Source: Dokdonella immobilis (GTDB taxonomy: Bacteria > Pseudomonadota > Gammaproteobacteria > Xanthomonadales > Rhodanobacteraceae). Taken from it: a stretch of DNA of 64,000 bases. The notes under the pieces were generated by a model. The model ran no database searches. It was not told the origin of the DNA and worked only from the letters and a program-made list of their open reading frames with translations. The stretch spans positions 25,813 to 89,812 of the forward strand of contig NZ_FOVF01000018.1 in the NCBI RefSeq assembly GCF_900115085.1. Direction: 5' to 3'. Numbering within the stretch: the stretch's first letter is position 1; each line of letters starts with the position of its first letter. The translations under genes and the position numbers were made by a program. Positions 45,803 through 55,003 of the stretch are shown piece after piece.

Positions 45803-46235
45803 GATCAATACCATCCTGATCGCGGAAGACAGTGCGGCCGACGCGGAAATGGCCATCGACGCGCTGCGCGCGGCCAAGCTGGCCAACCCGATCGTGCACG
45901 TCGAGGACGGCGTCGAGGCGCTCGACTACATGCTCCACCGGGGCGCCTTCAAGGACCGTGGCAAGGGCAATCCGGCCGTCGTCCTGCTCGACATCAAGAT
46001 GCCGCGCCTGGACGGCCTCGAAGTACTCAAGCAGATGCGCGACAACGAGCGGCTTAAGCGGATTCCGGTCGTCATCCTGTCGTCCTCGCGCGAGGAAAGC
46101 GACCTCATCGAAAGCTGGAACCTTGGCGTCAATGCCTACGTGGTCAAGCCGGTCGATGTCAGCCAGTTCTTCAGCGCCGTGCAGATCGTCGGCCAGTTCT
46201 GGGCTGTGCTCAACGAGTTTCCGCAGCAGGAATAG
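45792..46235 (+). CDS. single-domain response regulator (Rcp1-like)
   Basis: A 147 aa receiver with no output domain. The phosphoacceptor is Asp67 in [20 protein letters not shown]; acidic residues are at 12-13 (AEDS) and the conserved Lys is in YVVKPVD. Single-receiver regulators of the Rcp1 type pair with phytochrome-like kinases such as the one just upstream and pass phosphate onward. Start ATG at 45792 lies inside the kinase gene. Confidence 0.93.
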   Translation: MNREINTILIAEDSAADAEMAIDALRAAKLANPIVHVEDGVEALDYMLHRGAFKDRGKGNPAVVLLDIKMPRLDGLEVLKQMRDNERLKRIPVVILSSSREESDLIESWNLGVNAYVVKPVDVSQFFSAVQIVGQFWAVLNEFPQQE

Positions 46236-46240
46236 CGTCC

Positions 46241-47791
46241 ATGGCGAATCCGGGCGAGGACGAAGCGCTGCGCGTGCTGGTGGTCGAGGACGAGGCTCTC
46301 GACGCCGAACTGATCCTCGATCAGCTCGGTGCCGATGGCCTGCGCCTCGACTCGCGGCTGGTCGACGAGGAAGCCGGCTATCGCCAGGCGCTGGAAGATT
46401 TCAACGCCGATGTGGTGATATCGGACCTGAGCATGCCGGGTTTCAGCGGTTATCGCGCGCTCGAGCTGCTGCGCCAGAAGGACAAGCTGCTGCCCTTCAT
46501 CTTCGTTTCCGGGACGATCGGCGAGGATGCCGCGATCCAGGCCCTGAAGAGTGGCGCAACCGATTATCTGCTCAAGGAGCGTCTCGCCCGCCTGCCCTCG
46601 GCGGTTCGCCGTGCAGTTGAACAGGCACGCGAAGTGCAGGCGCGCGAGCGCGCCGAATCGGAACTGATGCGCGCCCAGCGCTTCGAAAGCCTGGCCATGC
46701 TCGCCGGCGGCCTCAGCCACGACCTGCGCAACGTGCTGCAGCCGCTGATGTTGACCGCGGATGCGCTGAAGGAGCGTGACGAGGAAGAATTGCGCAAGCA
46801 CGGCGAGCTGGTCGGCGACTGCGCCAAGCGTGGTCTCGAGATGGTCGCCTCGATGTTGTCTTTCGCGCGCGGCGCGCACGTGAAGACCGAGCAGGTCCGG
46901 CTCTCGGCGCTGTTCGATGCGCTTGGCATGCTGTTGCGTGGCAGCGTTCCGAGCAACGTCGACCTGGTTCTCGAAAACCCCGATGACGAGGTCGTCATCG
47001 AGGGCAACCATACCGAGCTCCAGCAGTGCCTGCTCAATCTCTGCCTGAACGCCCTGCAGGCGATGCCGGACGGCGGCAACCTGACCCTGTCGGCGGAACC
47101 GGCCGAGATCGACGATGCATTCTTCAGCGAAGGCGAACTGCAGTCGCCCGGCGCTTACCTGAAGCTGCAGATCAGCGATACCGGCATCGGCATGGACGAA
47201 GCGGTGCGCTCGAATCTGTTCAGGCCGTTCTTCACCACGAAGAAGACCGGCACTGGACTGGGCCTGCTGTCCTGCAAGCGCATCGTCACCAACCATCGCG
47301 GTTACCTGCGGGTCCTCAGCGAACCCGGCAGCGGTACGACCTTCGAGGTCTACCTGCCTGTCGGCGACGCGGACACCGGCCAGGACGAAGCCCTGCCGAC
47401 CCGGGGCGGCCAGGGCGAAACGGTCCTCGTCGTGGTCGAACGGCTGGGCAAGCAGACCATGCTTTCGGACACCCTAGAGCTGAATGGCTACCAGGTCAAC
47501 ACGGCGGGCAGCGGCTCGCATGCGCTGCAGAAGATCGATGCGCTGGGTCTCCCCGACATCGTCGTCATGGACGCCGATCTCAGCCTGATGTCGGGCGTGC
47601 GGACGATTTCGGCGCTGCTCGATCGCGGCTACGATGGCCCGCTGATCCTGCTGGTCAAGCAGGGGCAGACGATCGATCGCGAGGACCTGCCGCCGATCCG
47701 GCACATGCGTTTCATCGAGAAGCCGGTATCGGTCAACCTGCTGCTGCGCAGCGTGCGCGAGGAGCTCGACGCCCCCGACGACGAGCACTGA
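46241..47791 (+). CDS. hybrid histidine kinase (receiver - HisKA - ATPase - receiver)
   Basis: A 516 aa soluble protein. Receiver 1 (about residues 10-125) has Asp62 in ISDLSMPGFSGYRALELL. A HisKA segment has His160 in GGLSHDLRNVLQPLML, then an ATPase with ISDTGIGMDEAVRSN and TGTGLGLLSCKRI. Receiver 2 has Asp444 in VVMDADLSLM. It lies 5 nt after the Rcp1-like regulator, so the three genes form one unit. Phosphate could flow from the first kinase through the single receiver to this protein. No DNA-binding output is nearby. Confidence 0.92.
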   Translation: MANPGEDEALRVLVVEDEALDAELILDQLGADGLRLDSRLVDEEAGYRQALEDFNADVVISDLSMPGFSGYRALELLRQKDKLLPFIFVSGTIGEDAAIQALKSGATDYLLKERLARLPSAVRRAVEQAREVQARERAESELMRAQRFESLAMLAGGLSHDLRNVLQPLMLTADALKERDEEELRKHGELVGDCAKRGLEMVASMLSFARGAHVKTEQVRLSALFDALGMLLRGSVPSNVDLVLENPDDEVVIEGNHTELQQCLLNLCLNALQAMPDGGNLTLSAEPAEIDDAFFSEGELQSPGAYLKLQISDTGIGMDEAVRSNLFRPFFTTKKTGTGLGLLSCKRIVTNHRGYLRVLSEPGSGTTFEVYLPVGDADTGQDEALPTRGGQGETVLVVVERLGKQTMLSDTLELNGYQVNTAGSGSHALQKIDALGLPDIVVMDADLSLMSGVRTISALLDRGYDGPLILLVKQGQTIDREDLPPIRHMRFIEKPVSVNLLLRSVREELDAPDDEH

Positions 47792-47803
47792 CGCTGCCCG
47801 CGC

Positions 47804-48535
47804 TCAGCGCCGCGGACCAGGCTGGGCGAACAGGACCTCGGCGCGCTGGAACAGTACCCATGATGTGGCGATGTACTTGTCACCGCCGCGCGGCATGTTG
47901 CCGCGATGCGTGTGGGTAAACCCGGCCGGTGCGATCAACAGCGAACCGGTCTGCGGCACCACCTTGCGCTGCTGGTGCAGGAACTCGGTTTCGCCCTCGG
48001 CGAACGCGTCGTTCAGATAGACCGACCAGAGCAGGATCCGATGCAGGGTCTCGCCGTGGCTGTCGCCGATCTTCGGATAGAGCTCGCAATGCCAGTACGG
48101 ATAGCCGCCCTGGTTGGCGAGATATTTCTGGATGTTGATCGTGCCGGGGCGGAACAGCTTGACCATAAGCTGCTGCAGGCGATCGTCGGGCATGCCACGA
48201 ATCGTCGTGGCATCGAGCGCGACCAGTTCACCGGTCTCGGGGTCGGGCATCTGCAGCGACAACGGTGCGATCGCCGTGTGCGGATATGTGCGCACGTAGC
48301 GCATCAGCGCCCGCATCATCGCGCTGTTGAGCAGGTTGGCGGCGCCGCTCCATTCCGCATAGTCGTTGATGCAGATGTCCCAACTGTCCTTCAGGCGCGT
48401 GTTGACGCCACCGCCGGTCTGTCCGCGGATGGCCTTGCCGCTGGCCTCGAACTGTCGGATCAGGGTCGCGCAGTCGCGCTCGCTCAACGCGGCTTCGTAT
48501 ACTTCAATAAAATCGGCGTTGATTTCGGGTGCCAT
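47804..48535 (-). CDS. 2-oxoglutarate/Fe(II)-dependent oxygenase (prolyl hydroxylase-like)
   Basis: A 243 aa protein of the double-stranded beta-helix type. Likely iron ligands are His149 and Glu151 in YPYWHCELYPKI and a His in FTHTHRGN (208 or 210). A nearby basic residue could bind 2-oxoglutarate. The segment GSLLIAPAGFTHTHRGNMPR resembles the C-terminal part of prolyl 4-hydroxylase-like enzymes. The substrate could be a protein, amino acid or small molecule. It is convergent with the hybrid kinase. Confidence 0.8.
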   Translation of the reverse strand: MAPEINADFIEVYEAALSERDCATLIRQFEASGKAIRGQTGGGVNTRLKDSWDICINDYAEWSGAANLLNSAMMRALMRYVRTYPHTAIAPLSLQMPDPETGELVALDATTIRGMPDDRLQQLMVKLFRPGTINIQKYLANQGGYPYWHCELYPKIGDSHGETLHRILLWSVYLNDAFAEGETEFLHQQRKVVPQTGSLLIAPAGFTHTHRGNMPRGGDKYIATSWVLFQRAEVLFAQPGPRR

Positions 48536-48554
48536 GGTCCGTATGGAAGGTCGG

Positions 48555-49124
48555 TCAGAAAGCCTGGAAGACGATGCCAGCCCCGAGGCCGGCAAGCAAA
48601 CCGGCTGCGAGGTCGCGCCAGACGTGCCGGCCCAGGGCCAGCCGCGACCAGGCCACGGCCAGACCGAACACAGCGAACCCCGCCAGGGCCGCCAGGTAAC
48701 CGGGCACCAGCGCCGCGAATGCAATGAAGGCGACATGCAGCGAAAGCTTGCACCAGCGACCAAGAATCAGGGCGAGCAGGATGATCGCTGCCGACAGCGC
48801 GAACGCCAGCGCGAGCCGGGTTGGAGCGGGCAGGCCCAGGGCGACCGCTGTGGCGAGCGAAAACAGGCCGAGCAGGAACCGGTTCAGCTGACCGCGCTCG
48901 GCCGGCGCGCTGGCATCGACGTGTTGCCACTGGCCCCGGCTCACGCGCAGTACCGAATAGGCGAGCACGAGCAGACCCAGCGACGCCAGCCCAGCCATGA
49001 TCGCAAGGGTCGGCTGCGCGTCGAGGCCGCGTTCGCGCGCGGCTAGCCCTGCGGCCACTGGCATGACGAGCATCGGATGGCCAAGAATCGAAACCGCGCG
49101 AGCGAGCGCTTCCGTCCCGCTCAT
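48555..49124 (-). CDS. PAP2-like membrane protein
   Basis: A 189 aa protein with five or six membrane segments. The stretch WSRLALGRHVWRDLAAG matches the last PAP2 motif (SR...H...D), and LSLHVAF is a weak version of the middle SGH motif. The first KxxxxxxRP motif is not visible. It is therefore PAP2-like, and whether it is an active lipid phosphatase is unsure. It may share the divergent region at 49125-49305 with the VOC gene. Confidence 0.7.
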   Translation of the reverse strand: MSGTEALARAVSILGHPMLVMPVAAGLAARERGLDAQPTLAIMAGLASLGLLVLAYSVLRVSRGQWQHVDASAPAERGQLNRFLLGLFSLATAVALGLPAPTRLALAFALSAAIILLALILGRWCKLSLHVAFIAFAALVPGYLAALAGFAVFGLAVAWSRLALGRHVWRDLAAGLLAGLGAGIVFQAF

Positions 49125-49228
49125 GCGCTCGTGGCCTTCCGCTTGAACACCCGCCGATACACTCGTTCGCCCATGGCGTCATTGTCGAGGGCGGTTCGCG
49201 CCGACGGCAAGCAACATTCGAACAGACA

Positions 49229-49252
49229 CTGCTGACAACACGTTGTCAGCAG
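49229..49252. promoter_or_regulatory. perfect 24-bp palindrome upstream of the VOC gene
   Basis: CTGCTGACAA (49229-49238) is repeated inverted as TTGTCAGCAG (49243-49252) around CACG. The site lies 54 bp upstream of the VOC start in the divergent spacer. A perfect 10-bp arm is well suited to a dimeric repressor, with the WYL regulator encoded just downstream the best candidate. Confidence 0.6.
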
Positions 49253-49305
49253 CTCCCCGCTAACGTGGCCGGCGTGCGATCCCGCACCCTTTCACGGAGT
49301 CCGAC

Positions 49306-49680
49306 ATGCTCAACCCCAATGTTCCAGCCTGGTTCGAAATCTCCACCGCCGACCTCGATCGCGCCGTGCGCTTCTACGAGGCAGTCCTCGAAGTGAAACT
49401 CGCCCGCGAACAGATGGGCGGCAATTCGATGGCGGTGTTCCCCTATGGCGGCAAACCCAACACCAGCGGCGCCCTGATCCGCGCCGAGGACTGCGAGCCG
49501 TCGGTACAGGGTTGCGTGGTCTATCTCAGCGTCGACGACCTGCAGCCGGTGCTCGAACGGGCGATCGCGCTCGGCGGCGACAGCATCGTACCGCGCACCG
49601 CCCTGCCCGGCGACATGGGCTACTTCGCCCAGTTCATCGACAGCGAAGGCAACCGGGTCGGCCTGTGGTCGCCGAAGTGA
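49306..49680 (+). CDS. VOC family (glyoxalase/bleomycin-resistance fold) protein
   Basis: A 124 aa vicinal-oxygen-chelate protein: WFEISTADLDRAVRFYEAVL at the start, VYLSVDDLQPVLERAIALGG in the middle and FAQFIDSEGNRVGLWSPK at the end. The final Glu-Asn pattern is typical of glyoxalase-like members that bind a metal. The substrate is unknown. A YafY-type WYL regulator gene follows 122 bp downstream, a common pairing, and the palindrome at 49229-49252 lies upstream. Confidence 0.9.
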   Translation: MLNPNVPAWFEISTADLDRAVRFYEAVLEVKLAREQMGGNSMAVFPYGGKPNTSGALIRAEDCEPSVQGCVVYLSVDDLQPVLERAIALGGDSIVPRTALPGDMGYFAQFIDSEGNRVGLWSPK

Positions 49681-49802
49681 CGGGCGCGCAGCGGCTCGGC
49701 GGGCCCCGGCAACCACTTTCGGACCCGCCCGGACCGTGACCCCGTCGTGCACACGCCAGCTTCGCCATTGGCCGTGGCCGGACGAACGGCGATGATGCCC
49801 AC

Positions 49803-50498
49803 ATGCGCCGTGCCGACCGTCTCTTTCTCATCATCCACTCCCTGCGCGGGCGGCGTTCGGCGCTGCCCGCGCGGGAGCTCGCCGCGAGCCTCGCGGTCTC
49901 GCTGCGCACGATCTACCGCGATATCGCCGACCTGCAACTGTCCGGTGTGCCGATCGAAGGTGAAGCCGGGGTCGGCTATATCCTGCGCAAGGGCGCGGAC
50001 ATCCCGCCGCTGATGTTCGACGCCCGGGAACTCGAAGCGCTGGTCGTGGGCACGCGTTTCGTGCGCGCCTTCGCCGGCACGCGCCTGGCCGCCGGTGCGC
50101 GTTCCGCACTGATCAAGATCGAGGCCGTGCTGCCCGCCGATCTGCGTGCCAGGGCCCAGCGCTCGCGGATCTTCGCCCCGGGCGGATGGCAGACCCCGGC
50201 CGCCCTGATCGACCAGCTCAACGAGGCCATCGAACACCGCTGGGTCGTGCAGCTCGACTACCGCGACGAGGCTGGCAGCGCCAGCCTTCGAGAGGTAGAA
50301 CCGCTTTGCCTCGCTTTCTGGGGCAGCAGCTGGACCCTCGGCGCCTGGTGCCGGTTGCGCGCGGCTTTCCGTAATTTCCGACCCGATCGCATCGCCGCCA
50401 TCGAGATCCAGCAGACCCCGTTCGCCGAGCTGCCCGAACGCGGTTTCGATGCCTACCTGCGCGCCGTGGGCGCCGGTGCGGTCCAGGACCTCGGTTGA
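49803..50498 (+). CDS. YafY-family HTH/WYL transcriptional regulator
   Basis: A 231 aa regulator. The N-terminal DeoR-like helix-turn-helix is RLFLIIHSLRGRRSALPARE and LAVSLRTIYRDIADLQLSG. The C-terminal WYL domain has HRWVVQLDYRDEAGSASLRE and SWTLGAWCRLRAAFRNFRPD, the ligand-sensing part. WYL domains bind nucleic acids or nucleotides in some proteins. It lies downstream of the VOC gene in the same direction and probably controls it. Confidence 0.9.
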   Translation: MRRADRLFLIIHSLRGRRSALPARELAASLAVSLRTIYRDIADLQLSGVPIEGEAGVGYILRKGADIPPLMFDARELEALVVGTRFVRAFAGTRLAAGARSALIKIEAVLPADLRARAQRSRIFAPGGWQTPAALIDQLNEAIEHRWVVQLDYRDEAGSASLREVEPLCLAFWGSSWTLGAWCRLRAAFRNFRPDRIAAIEIQQTPFAELPERGFDAYLRAVGAGAVQDLG

Positions 50499-50586
50499 GC
50501 GCGGCGGGCTCCGCTGCTTGGCCTTGCCTCGCCGCTGACGTGGCACGCGCTGTACCCGGAATGCAGGCGACGCTTTCAGACTCTCC

Positions 50587-51225
50587 CTAGATCACGCGCA
50601 GGGTGATCGCCTTGAGCACGGCGCGCGTACGGTCACGGGTTCCGAGCTTGTCGAGAATGTCGGAAACGTAATTCTTCACCGTGCCTTCGGCGAGGAAGAT
50701 CGAACGCGCGATCTCCTTGTTCGAGTAGCCACCGGCGAGCAGGCGCAGGATCGCGATCTCGCGCTCGTTGAAATTCGCCTTCGGGGCATCCTGGTCGCGA
50801 TAGGCATAACGCGCACGCACCGGGTCGGTGGCGACCGGCTGCAACAGCGATTCGCCGCGCGCCACCGCGACGATCGCGTCATGCAGGTCTTCGGGCGCGG
50901 CATCCTTGAGCAGGAAACCCTGCGCGCCGGCCTCGACTGCCTCGAGCAGCAGGGTGCTGTCGTCGAACGTGGTCAGCAGGATCACCGGCGTGCCGTCGCC
51001 GTCCCTGCGCAGGCAGCGCACGGCCTCGGGGCCGGCCAGGCCAGCCATGCGGATATCCGAGAGCACGACATCGACCGGCGTCGCCTTGAGCGCGGCAATC
51101 AGTTCGGCGCCGTCGGCGGCCTCGATCGCGACCACGAGGTCGCCGAAACTTTCGAGCAACGCCTTGAGGCCGGCGCGGACCAGGGCTTGATCGTCGGCGA
51201 GGGCAATGCGCAAGGGCGGGCTCAT
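50587..51225 (-). CDS. NarL/LuxR-family response regulator
   Basis: A 212 aa regulator. The receiver has Asp57 in VVLSDIRMAGLAGPEAV and the conserved Lys in FLLKDA. A LuxR-type helix-turn-helix is FNEREIAILRLLAGGYSNKE followed by GTVKNYVSDILDKLGTRDRT. Start ATG at 51225 overlaps the stop of the partner kinase. It probably regulates the divergent DUF6622 gene and perhaps its own operon. Confidence 0.94.
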   Translation of the reverse strand: MSPPLRIALADDQALVRAGLKALLESFGDLVVAIEAADGAELIAALKATPVDVVLSDIRMAGLAGPEAVRCLRRDGDGTPVILLTTFDDSTLLLEAVEAGAQGFLLKDAAPEDLHDAIVAVARGESLLQPVATDPVRARYAYRDQDAPKANFNEREIAILRLLAGGYSNKEIARSIFLAEGTVKNYVSDILDKLGTRDRTRAVLKAITLRVI

Positions 51226-52331
51226 GCGTCCGGTATCCAGGCCGTCAGGCGGAATCCGGGCGCATTCGTGAACTCGATGCCGCCGCCGAGTCCTTCGAGG
51301 CGTTCGCACATGCCACGGATGCCATTGCCGATCCGCAGGCTCCTCGCGCCACGCCCGTCATCGCGCACCTCGAGGATGAGACGATCGCCTTCCCGGCCGA
51401 GCCGCAACCAGACATTGTCGGCCGACGAATGCCGCGCCGCATTGGTCAGGCCTTCCTGGGCCACGCGCAGCAGCGCCTGGGCCTGGGCAAGGTCGTCGAC
51501 ACGGGCATCGGCGGCCAGGTCCAGGTGCACCTTCGGGCGTGGAATCGGTGCGGCCAGTTCCTCGATCGCTCGGCGCAGGTCGAGGCCGTCGCTCTCGCGC
51601 ATCTGGCCGACCACGCCGCGAATGTCACCGAGCAGTTCGTCGGCCAGGTTCGCCGCCGTGGCCAGGGCCGGCGGCGCACCGGCCGGATCGCGCGCGAGCA
51701 GGGCCAGCTGCAACTTGAGCGCGGTCAGCTTGTGGCCGGCCACATCGTGCAGCTCGCGAGCCAGGCGCAGTCGCTCTCGATCCCGCGCACTCTCCTCGAG
51801 CAGGGAATGCGTCGCCAGCAGATGCGCGTTGACCTGGGCTACGTCATCACGGGCGCGCTCGGCCCGCTGCGCATAGATTGCCGTGGTTGCCGCGAAGGCC
51901 TGGAAGCCGGCATAGACGATGGTCAGGGTCACGGCGCTGGCGCTATGCCAGTATTCGCTGAAGACCAGATAGAGGATCGCGTTGAGAAGCAGCGCGAGCG
52001 CGCCGAACAGGCGCGCCGATACCTGCGTCGCCAGCTGCGCCACCGCGATCACGAGCAGGACCGGCGCAAACCCCTCATGGTCGAGCATGCACACGGTCAG
52101 GCCGATCGCGCACTGCGCGGCGATCAGCGGCAGGCGCAGCGGCGAGGGTCCGCTTTCGCACAGCATGCAGGCGAGGAAGCAGGCGATAAAGCCGAGCAGC
52201 AACGCAACGATCAGGACCAGCTGTCCTGGAGGCGCATGGCCAAGGATGCTACTGGCCACGGCAGCCCAGGTGATGACCCCGGACAGACACAGTGGCTCGA
52301 GCAGATTGCGCAGGCGGGGCAGGAAGGGCAT
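51222..52331 (-). CDS. DesK-type sensor histidine kinase
   Basis: A 369 aa kinase with four or five membrane helices in the first 155 residues and a HisKA_3 domain with His195 in RLARELHDVAGHKLTALKLQ. The ATPase has RVAQEGLTNAARHSSAD and VRDDGRGA. This is the DesK/LiaS class that senses membrane state. It is coupled to the NarL-type regulator by a 4-nt overlap. The divergent DUF6622 membrane protein 178 bp away is the obvious target. Confidence 0.92.
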   Translation of the reverse strand: MPFLPRLRNLLEPLCLSGVITWAAVASSILGHAPPGQLVLIVALLLGFIACFLACMLCESGPSPLRLPLIAAQCAIGLTVCMLDHEGFAPVLLVIAVAQLATQVSARLFGALALLLNAILYLVFSEYWHSASAVTLTIVYAGFQAFAATTAIYAQRAERARDDVAQVNAHLLATHSLLEESARDRERLRLARELHDVAGHKLTALKLQLALLARDPAGAPPALATAANLADELLGDIRGVVGQMRESDGLDLRRAIEELAAPIPRPKVHLDLAADARVDDLAQAQALLRVAQEGLTNAARHSSADNVWLRLGREGDRLILEVRDDGRGARSLRIGNGIRGMCERLEGLGGGIEFTNAPGFRLTAWIPDA

Positions 52332-52509
52332 GCACGAAGTCCTTGGTCGGCGCCGACAGCATCGGCCGATCACGGCGACGACTCAAGACACCGGCGGTCA
52401 TTGGTGACTTGTGGCAGGGGAAATCGATGACCCCCGGCATCTGGGCGTGCTCACGCGGCCGGCGCACCCTTCTCAACCCCTGCCAATCAGCCTGCCCGGA
52501 GATCGCCCG

Positions 52510-53034
52510 ATGATTCGCGCCATTCTTGCCGGTACCCCGATCGCGGTATACCTCCTGTTCGCCTGGCTGGTGTGGAACGGCCTGTCGCGCCTGCACGCCC
52601 GCCGCGTACCGATGACCCGCGTCGTCATCGTGCCGCTGCTCTTCATCGCCTGGGGAAGCGCCGGCCTGGCCGGGCGCGATGTCGGCGTCGTCGGGCCCTG
52701 CCTGCTGGCGATCGGCCTGGCCTCCGGTCTCGCCGTGGGCACCCGCGTGCAGATCGAACCTGGCCAGCGGTGCGTGCTGCGACCGGCCAGCGTGCTGCCC
52801 TTGCTGCGCAATGTGTCGATCTTCCTGGCCCACTACGCACTGCATGTCGCGGCTGCCATAGAGCCGCAACGCCAGGCCACCCTGATGCGAACCGACGCGG
52901 CCGTGTCGGCCCTGTGCGCCGGATTTTTCATTGGCTGGCTGATTCGCTTCGGGCGCGCCTGGCGGCGGGCGACCCAGGCGAACCGCGTCCTGGCGCCGCC
53001 CGTCCAGGCCCTGTTGCACCCGCCGATGCGGTGA
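52510..53034 (+). CDS. DUF6622-type membrane protein
   Basis: A 174 aa protein with four or five membrane segments and a motif AWLVWNGLSRLHARRVPMTR near the N-terminus, typical of a small family named DUF6622. ATG at 52510 is preceded by GGAGATC. It is divergent from the DesK/NarL-type pair, so it may be regulated by it, as membrane proteins next to DesK systems usually are. Function unknown. Confidence 0.75.
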   Translation: MIRAILAGTPIAVYLLFAWLVWNGLSRLHARRVPMTRVVIVPLLFIAWGSAGLAGRDVGVVGPCLLAIGLASGLAVGTRVQIEPGQRCVLRPASVLPLLRNVSIFLAHYALHVAAAIEPQRQATLMRTDAAVSALCAGFFIGWLIRFGRAWRRATQANRVLAPPVQALLHPPMR

Positions 53035-53142
53035 TCACGGTCTGGCCATCGGCTGGCACGGGGCGCCGGCGCACCGCGGCCACTTGATCAATGCTTGCCC
53101 GGGGATGCGATCATGTCGGCTGGTTGCAACTCGGGGTATGCG

Positions 53143-54948
53143 ATGAGGATGCTTAGTGCGGGTCTTTTCCTTCTGGCTCTGGCGATTCTGCCGGCCACTC
53201 CGCTGCCGGCCCAGCCCGCGCCCGCGGATACCGCCGACCAGCGTTTCCAGGCGATCTACGAAAAGGAATGGAACTGGCGCAAACAGCAGTTTCCCGGCCT
53301 CGACGAGGACAAGGATGGCGCTGAGCGGATCCGCCGTCTGCCGAGCGTCGATGCCGCGACCCAGCGCGAGCGCCTGCGGGTCTGGGACGACGTGCTGCGC
53401 CAGCTCGATGCCCTGTCCGTGGCCGAACTGTCGGCCAGCGAGCGGATCAATTTCGCCATCTACCGGCCGCAAATCGTCGACCTCGCCGCCGACATCCGCT
53501 TCGGTGCCTACGAAGCGCCATTCAATGCCGATTCCTCGTTCTGGTCCGAACTCGGCTTCATGACCCGCAAGCCCCTGCGCAGTGTCGAAGCCGCGGAGGA
53601 CTACATCGCTCGCCTGAACGACATCCCGCGCTACTTCGACGAACAGATCGTCAACATGCGGGCCGGCCTCAAGCGCGGTTTCAGCGTACCGCGCGCGGTC
53701 CTGCCCGGGCGCGACGCATCGATCGCGGCGGTCGCCGAGCTGACCGATCCCCGCGCCAGCGAGTTCTTCAACCCGCTCAAGGATCTGCCGGCGTCGATGG
53801 ACGTCGAGCGCCAGGAATCGCTGCGTGCGAACGCCGAGGCTGCCATCCGCGACCAGGTCATCCCGGCCTACGCCAGGCTGCTGACCTTCTTCCGCGACGA
53901 ATACATGGTCAAGGCACGCAAGACCCTGGCCGCGGAGGCGCTGCCCAACGGCAAGGCCTTCTATCGCCAGCAGATCCGCCAGTTCACCACGCTCGACCTC
54001 AGTGCCGATGCGATCCACCGGATCGGCCTCGACGAGGTCGCGCGCATCCACGAAGAAATGCTCGCGACCATGCGCGAAGCCGGATTCGAAGGCAGTTTCG
54101 CCGACTTCCTCGTGTTCCTGCGTACCGATCCGCAGTTCTACCCGAAGACGCCCGAAGAACTGCTCATGCGCGCGGCCTGGATCGCCAAGCGCGTCGACGC
54201 CAGGCTCTCGCGCTTTTTCGGCCTGCTGCCGCGCGCGCGCTTCGGTATCGAACCGGTGCCGGCCGACATCGCGCCGTTCTGGACCGCCGGGCGCGGCGGG
54301 GCGACGACCTACTGGCTCAACACCTACGACCTGCCCTCGAGACCGCTGTACAACCTGCCGGCCCTGACCCTGCACGAGTCCGCACCAGGCCATTCGATGC
54401 AGCTGTCGCTGGCCGACGAGCAGAGCGGCCAGCCGGCATTCCGCCGCAATGGCTACATTTCCGCCTATGGCGAAGGCTGGGGTCTGTACGCTGAAAAGCT
54501 CGGCATCGAGATGGGCATCTACACGACGCCGTACGAGAATTTCGGCCGGCTCACCTACGAGATGTGGCGTGCCTGTCGGCTGGTCATCGATACCGGCCTG
54601 CACAGCAAGGGCTGGAGTCGCGACAAGGCGCTGGCCTATCTTCGCGATCACACGGCACTGAGCGAGCACGAGGTCACCACGGAAGTCGATCGCTACATTT
54701 CCTGGCCCGGCCAGGCCCTGAGCTACAAGCTCGGCGAGATCCGCATCCTCGCCCTGCGTGCCGAAGCCGAGCGCGAACTCGGTGCCGACTTCGACATCCG
54801 TGCCTTCCACGACGCCGTGCTCGCCCAGGGCTCGGTGCCGCTGCCCGTGCTCGACGAGCAGATCCACCAGTTCATCGCCGAGCGCAAGCAGACGGCCGAG
54901 GCCAAGCGCGCGCAGACGCCATCACCCGCGCCAGTGGGAGCGCAATAG
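53143..54948 (+). CDS. DUF885 family secreted protein, metallopeptidase-like
   Basis: About 601 aa with a signal peptide (MLSAGLFLLALAILPATPLP) and the DUF885 fold. A zinc-peptidase-like HESAPGH motif is at residues 411-417, followed by AYGEGWGLYAEKLGIEMG, whose Glu probably completes the metal site. Proteins of this family resemble carboxypeptidases related to M32/M3 peptidases, but activity is proven for few. ATG at 53143, 53149 or 53113 could be the start. It is convergent with the SRPBCC gene. Confidence 0.85.
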   Translation: MRMLSAGLFLLALAILPATPLPAQPAPADTADQRFQAIYEKEWNWRKQQFPGLDEDKDGAERIRRLPSVDAATQRERLRVWDDVLRQLDALSVAELSASERINFAIYRPQIVDLAADIRFGAYEAPFNADSSFWSELGFMTRKPLRSVEAAEDYIARLNDIPRYFDEQIVNMRAGLKRGFSVPRAVLPGRDASIAAVAELTDPRASEFFNPLKDLPASMDVERQESLRANAEAAIRDQVIPAYARLLTFFRDEYMVKARKTLAAEALPNGKAFYRQQIRQFTTLDLSADAIHRIGLDEVARIHEEMLATMREAGFEGSFADFLVFLRTDPQFYPKTPEELLMRAAWIAKRVDARLSRFFGLLPRARFGIEPVPADIAPFWTAGRGGATTYWLNTYDLPSRPLYNLPALTLHESAPGHSMQLSLADEQSGQPAFRRNGYISAYGEGWGLYAEKLGIEMGIYTTPYENFGRLTYEMWRACRLVIDTGLHSKGWSRDKALAYLRDHTALSEHEVTTEVDRYISWPGQALSYKLGEIRILALRAEAERELGADFDIRAFHDAVLAQGSVPLPVLDEQIHQFIAERKQTAEAKRAQTPSPAPVGAQ

Positions 54949-55003
54949 CTGCCCTTGCAGCGCCTCGGCCCGGCCAGGGCGGCGTGGCTGTCGATGCAGC
55001 GCT

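Noticed and set aside
53035..54867. Minus-strand open frame of 610 codons opposite the DUF885 gene
   Set aside because: Shadow of a gene with signal peptide and HESAPGH motif on the plus strand.
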